Positions 30,094 to 32,295 of a stretch of 32,295 nt of DNA are shown piece after piece (within the stretch, counting starts at the first letter, position 1; every line of letters begins with the position of its first letter). The stretch comes from JBBPYR01 sp038199755. Its GTDB lineage: Bacteria > Chloroflexota > Ktedonobacteria > Ktedonobacterales > Ktedonobacteraceae. Where the stretch lies: positions 1 to 32,295 of the forward strand of contig JBBPYR010000321.1 of NCBI GenBank assembly GCA_038199755.1. The letters are read 5' to 3'. Both the position numbers and the translations under genes were made by a program. The notes under the pieces were generated by a model. It was not told where the DNA came from. It saw only the letters and a list, made by a program, of their open reading frames with translations, and did not search any database.

Positions 30094-31974
30094 TTAGTCC
30101 TCCTCTTCTGTGGGCGTGAGCGCAATGGGGGATGAGGGCGCGATAAATCTCGCCCCTACGGGTTCGGCGAGGGGCATGGTGGGCCGTGCGGCGATGGGTT
30201 GGGTGTGGGCGTCGTCGCGCTTACGTCCGTGGTCGGCGAAGATGCGGCGATAGACGGCGCTGCGCTGCATCAGTTCGTCGTGCGTGCCCTGGTCGATGAT
30301 TTCACCTTGCTTGACGACCAGTATCTTGTCGGCCCAACGGATCTGCGAGAGACGATGTGTTATCAGTAGCGTGGTGCGCCCTTGGAGAAGGCGACGAATG
30401 GCTTTTTGGATATCATCCTCGGTCGCGCTATCGACAGCGCTGGTTGAGTCGTCGAGGATGAGGATGCGTGGGTCGGTCAAGAGCGCACGGGCGATGGCGA
30501 TACGCTGGCGTTGTCCACCGGAAAGGGTGACACCGCGCTCACCAATCTCTGTTTCGTATCCCTCTTTGAAGCTCATGATGAACTCGTGCGCCTGGGCGTC
30601 CCTTGCCGCGGCCTCAATCGCGGGTTGGTTGGCTCGTTGTCCCAACCCATAGGCGATATTTTCGGCTATCGAGCGCGAGAACAGGAAGATGTCCTGCTCA
30701 ATCGTTGAGATTTGCGAGCGTAACGAGTCCATGTTCCAGTCGCGCACATCGATGCCATCGATAAGCACGCGGCCAGCATCCACGTCATAGATGCGGTTGA
30801 CCAGCTTGGTGAGCGTGCTCTTGCCAGAGCCTGTCTGCCCGACGATGGCGATGGTTTGCCCCGGCTGCGCAGTAAAGGAGACATGCTTGAGTACAGGGGT
30901 ATCGCCATAACTAAAGGTGACGTTATTGAAGACAATCTCACCGCGCATGACCTCACGATGTCCTGCCTCGTTCTCGTCCATCTCCGTCTCCTCGCGCATG
31001 AGTGATAGGATACGCTCAGCACCCGCCACCCCAAGTTGCAGCAGGCTAAAGCTCCAGATGGAGATGAAGGCTGGGAAGCGCAAGATGACCATCAGGCCCA
31101 TATACGCGACCAATGTGCCAACGGAAATGGAATGCTGTAACAGCAGGAATAGGCCATGCAGGAAGGCCAGGGCCAGGATCACTGTGAGCAATAATGTTGG
31201 CAGGTAGCGGCCCTGTATCTGCCCGTTCTTCACAAAGTAGTCGCGATAACGGGCGGCATTCTTGCCAAACTTGCGCTTCTCCTGCTCCTCTTGTGCTGTG
31301 GCCTTGACCACTTCTATGCCTGTCACCGCCTCATTGAGGACGGCATTCATGTCGCCAAACTGCTTGCGCATGGCGTTGGAAACGGGTGTGAGCTTACGCG
31401 CATAGCCACGCAGCGCGATTGCAAACACCAGTGTGAATACTAATGGTGCTAACACGAGTTGTATGTGCAGAAAGGCTACCGAAACCAGCACAACGACAAT
31501 AGCCAGGAATGAGTCAAAGATGATGTCAAAGCCTGGCACAATCATGTCGCTCAACTGTGTCATGTCATTGGAGGCACGCGCCATCACATCACCGACGCGC
31601 TGCCGATTATGGAAGGTCTGGCTCTTCCCTAGCAAGCTGAGGTACAGTTCGTTACGGGCATCACGTGCGAACCGCTTGCCGAGTATCTCTGCCGAGAGAC
31701 GGGCACATAGGTCTATCGCGCCGCCGAGCAATACGGTGCCAAGCAACATCAGGGCAATCAGGCCGAGGCGTTGATGATCGCCACGTAATACCGCATCAAA
31801 GGCACTCCCAGTCAATAAAGGGATAAAGGCATTGATCAGCACATTGGCGAGAGTTGCCGTAAGTAGAAAGCCCAGTAAAAAGAATTTATAGCGCAATAGG
31901 TGAGAAACGATCCATGCACGCGGACTCGTTGTAATATAGGTATAGGCATGAGCAACTGTAAATTCGCTTTTCAT
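30094..31974 (-). CDS. ABC exporter half-transporter, degenerate-site partner (TMD-NBD)
   Basis: This is the first gene of the exporter pair, ending 4 nt before its partner. From the ATG at 31974 (626 aa) a six-helix domain (for example KFFLLGFLLTATLANVLI and FLAIVVVLVSVAFL) precedes the ATPase. Motifs are Walker A GQTGSGKS (379-386), canonical signature LSGGQ (484-488), Walker B ILILDDSTSAVD with Asp509 in place of the catalytic Glu, and LITHRLSQI. Its LSGGQ should complete the partner's active site. The start is uncertain: a TTG at 32025 opens the frame, but MKSEFTVAHAYTY looks like the true N-terminus; neither has a strong ribosome site. The C-terminal tail includes PVGARFIAPSSPIA, encoded by a dispersed repeat (30136-30162). 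A promoter with an inverted repeat lies upstream. Confidence 0.92.
   Translation of the reverse strand: MKSEFTVAHAYTYITTSPRAWIVSHLLRYKFFLLGFLLTATLANVLINAFIPLLTGSAFDAVLRGDHQRLGLIALMLLGTVLLGGAIDLCARLSAEILGKRFARDARNELYLSLLGKSQTFHNRQRVGDVMARASNDMTQLSDMIVPGFDIIFDSFLAIVVVLVSVAFLHIQLVLAPLVFTLVFAIALRGYARKLTPVSNAMRKQFGDMNAVLNEAVTGIEVVKATAQEEQEKRKFGKNAARYRDYFVKNGQIQGRYLPTLLLTVILALAFLHGLFLLLQHSISVGTLVAYMGLMVILRFPAFISIWSFSLLQLGVAGAERILSLMREETEMDENEAGHREVMRGEIVFNNVTFSYGDTPVLKHVSFTAQPGQTIAIVGQTGSGKSTLTKLVNRIYDVDAGRVLIDGIDVRDWNMDSLRSQISTIEQDIFLFSRSIAENIAYGLGQRANQPAIEAAARDAQAHEFIMSFKEGYETEIGERGVTLSGGQRQRIAIARALLTDPRILILDDSTSAVDSATEDDIQKAIRRLLQGRTTLLITHRLSQIRWADKILVVKQGEIIDQGTHDELMQRSAVYRRIFADHGRKRDDAHTQPIAARPTMPLAEPVGARFIAPSSPIALTPTEEED
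30136..30162 (-). repeat. CCGTAGGGGC-family repeat inside ABC exporter gene
   Basis: On the minus strand the unit starts CCCGTAGGGGCGAGATTTAT and ends CGCGCCC. It matches the copy at 32226-32251 and relates to 1913-1966. It is translated in frame as the near-terminal tail of the exporter subunit. GGGCG/CGCCC can form a short hairpin. Confidence 0.7.
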
Positions 31975-32079
31975 GCAGCGGAAAACCTGCCTTTCAATAG
32001 AAGCCACCACAATCAAAAGACGCAAAGAGTGTGCAGTTATTACACAGGAGAATAACTACACACTCACGGCCTCTTCCCA

Positions 32080-32137
32080 ACATACATGTCACCACGAAGT
32101 ATAACACACTAAATATGACATCTCGTGACATGTATGT
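32080..32137 (-). promoter_or_regulatory. ABC exporter promoter flanked by a 13-bp inverted repeat
   Basis: ACATACATGTCAC (32080-32092) and GTGACATGTATGT (32125-32137) are perfect inverted copies. Between them on the minus strand is an extended -10, TGTTATACT (32098-32106), with a weak -35. CCCAAC/GTTGGG (32076-32081 and 32152-32157) add a second outer inverted pair. The layout suits a repressor bridging the promoter, for example the PadR-like protein; this is inference. Confidence 0.5.
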
Positions 32138-32225
32138 CGGGTAATCATAGTGTTGGGTAGAACATCCGTTTACAAGTATCTCACGCTTCTATTCTTTCTC
32201 ATGCCGCCGAATGTGGTATTGTAGG

Positions 32226-32251
32226 CCGTAGGGGCGGCATTTATGACGCCC
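32226..32251 (+). repeat. CCGTAGGGGC-family repeat near window end
   Basis: CCGTAGGGGCGGCATTTATG followed by ACGCCC matches the unit in the ABC exporter gene (30136-30162, opposite strand) with few differences. No gene is recognisable in the last 270 nt of the window. Confidence 0.65.
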
Positions 32252-32295
32252 TGGTGCTGCTAAGAAAGAAGGGCAGTGGGCCGCCTCTCACGAGG

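Overview
The window looks like chromosomal DNA from a Chloroflexota bacterium, most plausibly of the Ktedonobacterales type. This is inferred from several things seen together: moderate GC, many small palindromic intergenic repeats, long perfect hairpins between genes, WD40-type signalling proteins, a solo TnpB element, and a mix of Gram-positive-like housekeeping genes. No database search was possible, so the taxonomic call is a judgement from gene content.

Layout. (1) 1-3585, plus strand: a siroheme and sulfur assimilation operon (sulfite reductase hemoprotein, SirC-type precorrin-2 dehydrogenase, uroporphyrinogen-III methyltransferase). (2) 3551-5804, minus: a small unknown protein and a caspase-fold/WD40 protein whose catalytic His and Cys positions are substituted. 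(3) 6133-8136, plus: FtsH, ending in a 26-bp perfect hairpin. (4) 8227-11716, minus: a chemosensory-like operon (CheY, CheW, and a CheA-like hybrid whose ATP-binding domain looks degenerate). (5) 11920-16050, minus: an unknown helical protein, a PAS histidine kinase and a GNAT acetyltransferase, interrupted by a solo TnpB element on the plus strand. (6) tRNA-Asn and an MgtE-like protein, both minus. (7) 18212-19388: more than 1 kb without a convincing gene, but with strong RNA-like pairing and dispersed repeats. (8) 19389-21540, plus: gpsA and an HTH/GAF-like regulator. (9) 21685-23965, minus: prs, a YggT-family membrane protein and a PadR regulator. (10) 24290-27141, plus: ruvB, queA and a DsbA/FrnE-family thioredoxin-fold gene. 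(11) 27229-31974, minus: an ECF sigma factor and two ABC exporter half-transporters.

The most striking observation is the FrnE/DsbA-like gene at 26533-27141. Its frame is open from ATG to stop except for one TGA, and that TGA sits exactly where the first Cys of the CPFC redox motif should be. A stem-loop with apical loop AGUCU follows at a distance reported for bacterial SECIS elements. This makes it a candidate selenoprotein (UxxC); a nonsense mutation or sequencing error is the main alternative.

Other points of interest are two apparent pseudo-enzymes (the caspase-WD40 protein and the CheA-like hybrid), a probable leaderless TnpB transcript, and two dispersed repeat families, one of which encodes the C-terminal tail of an ABC transporter.
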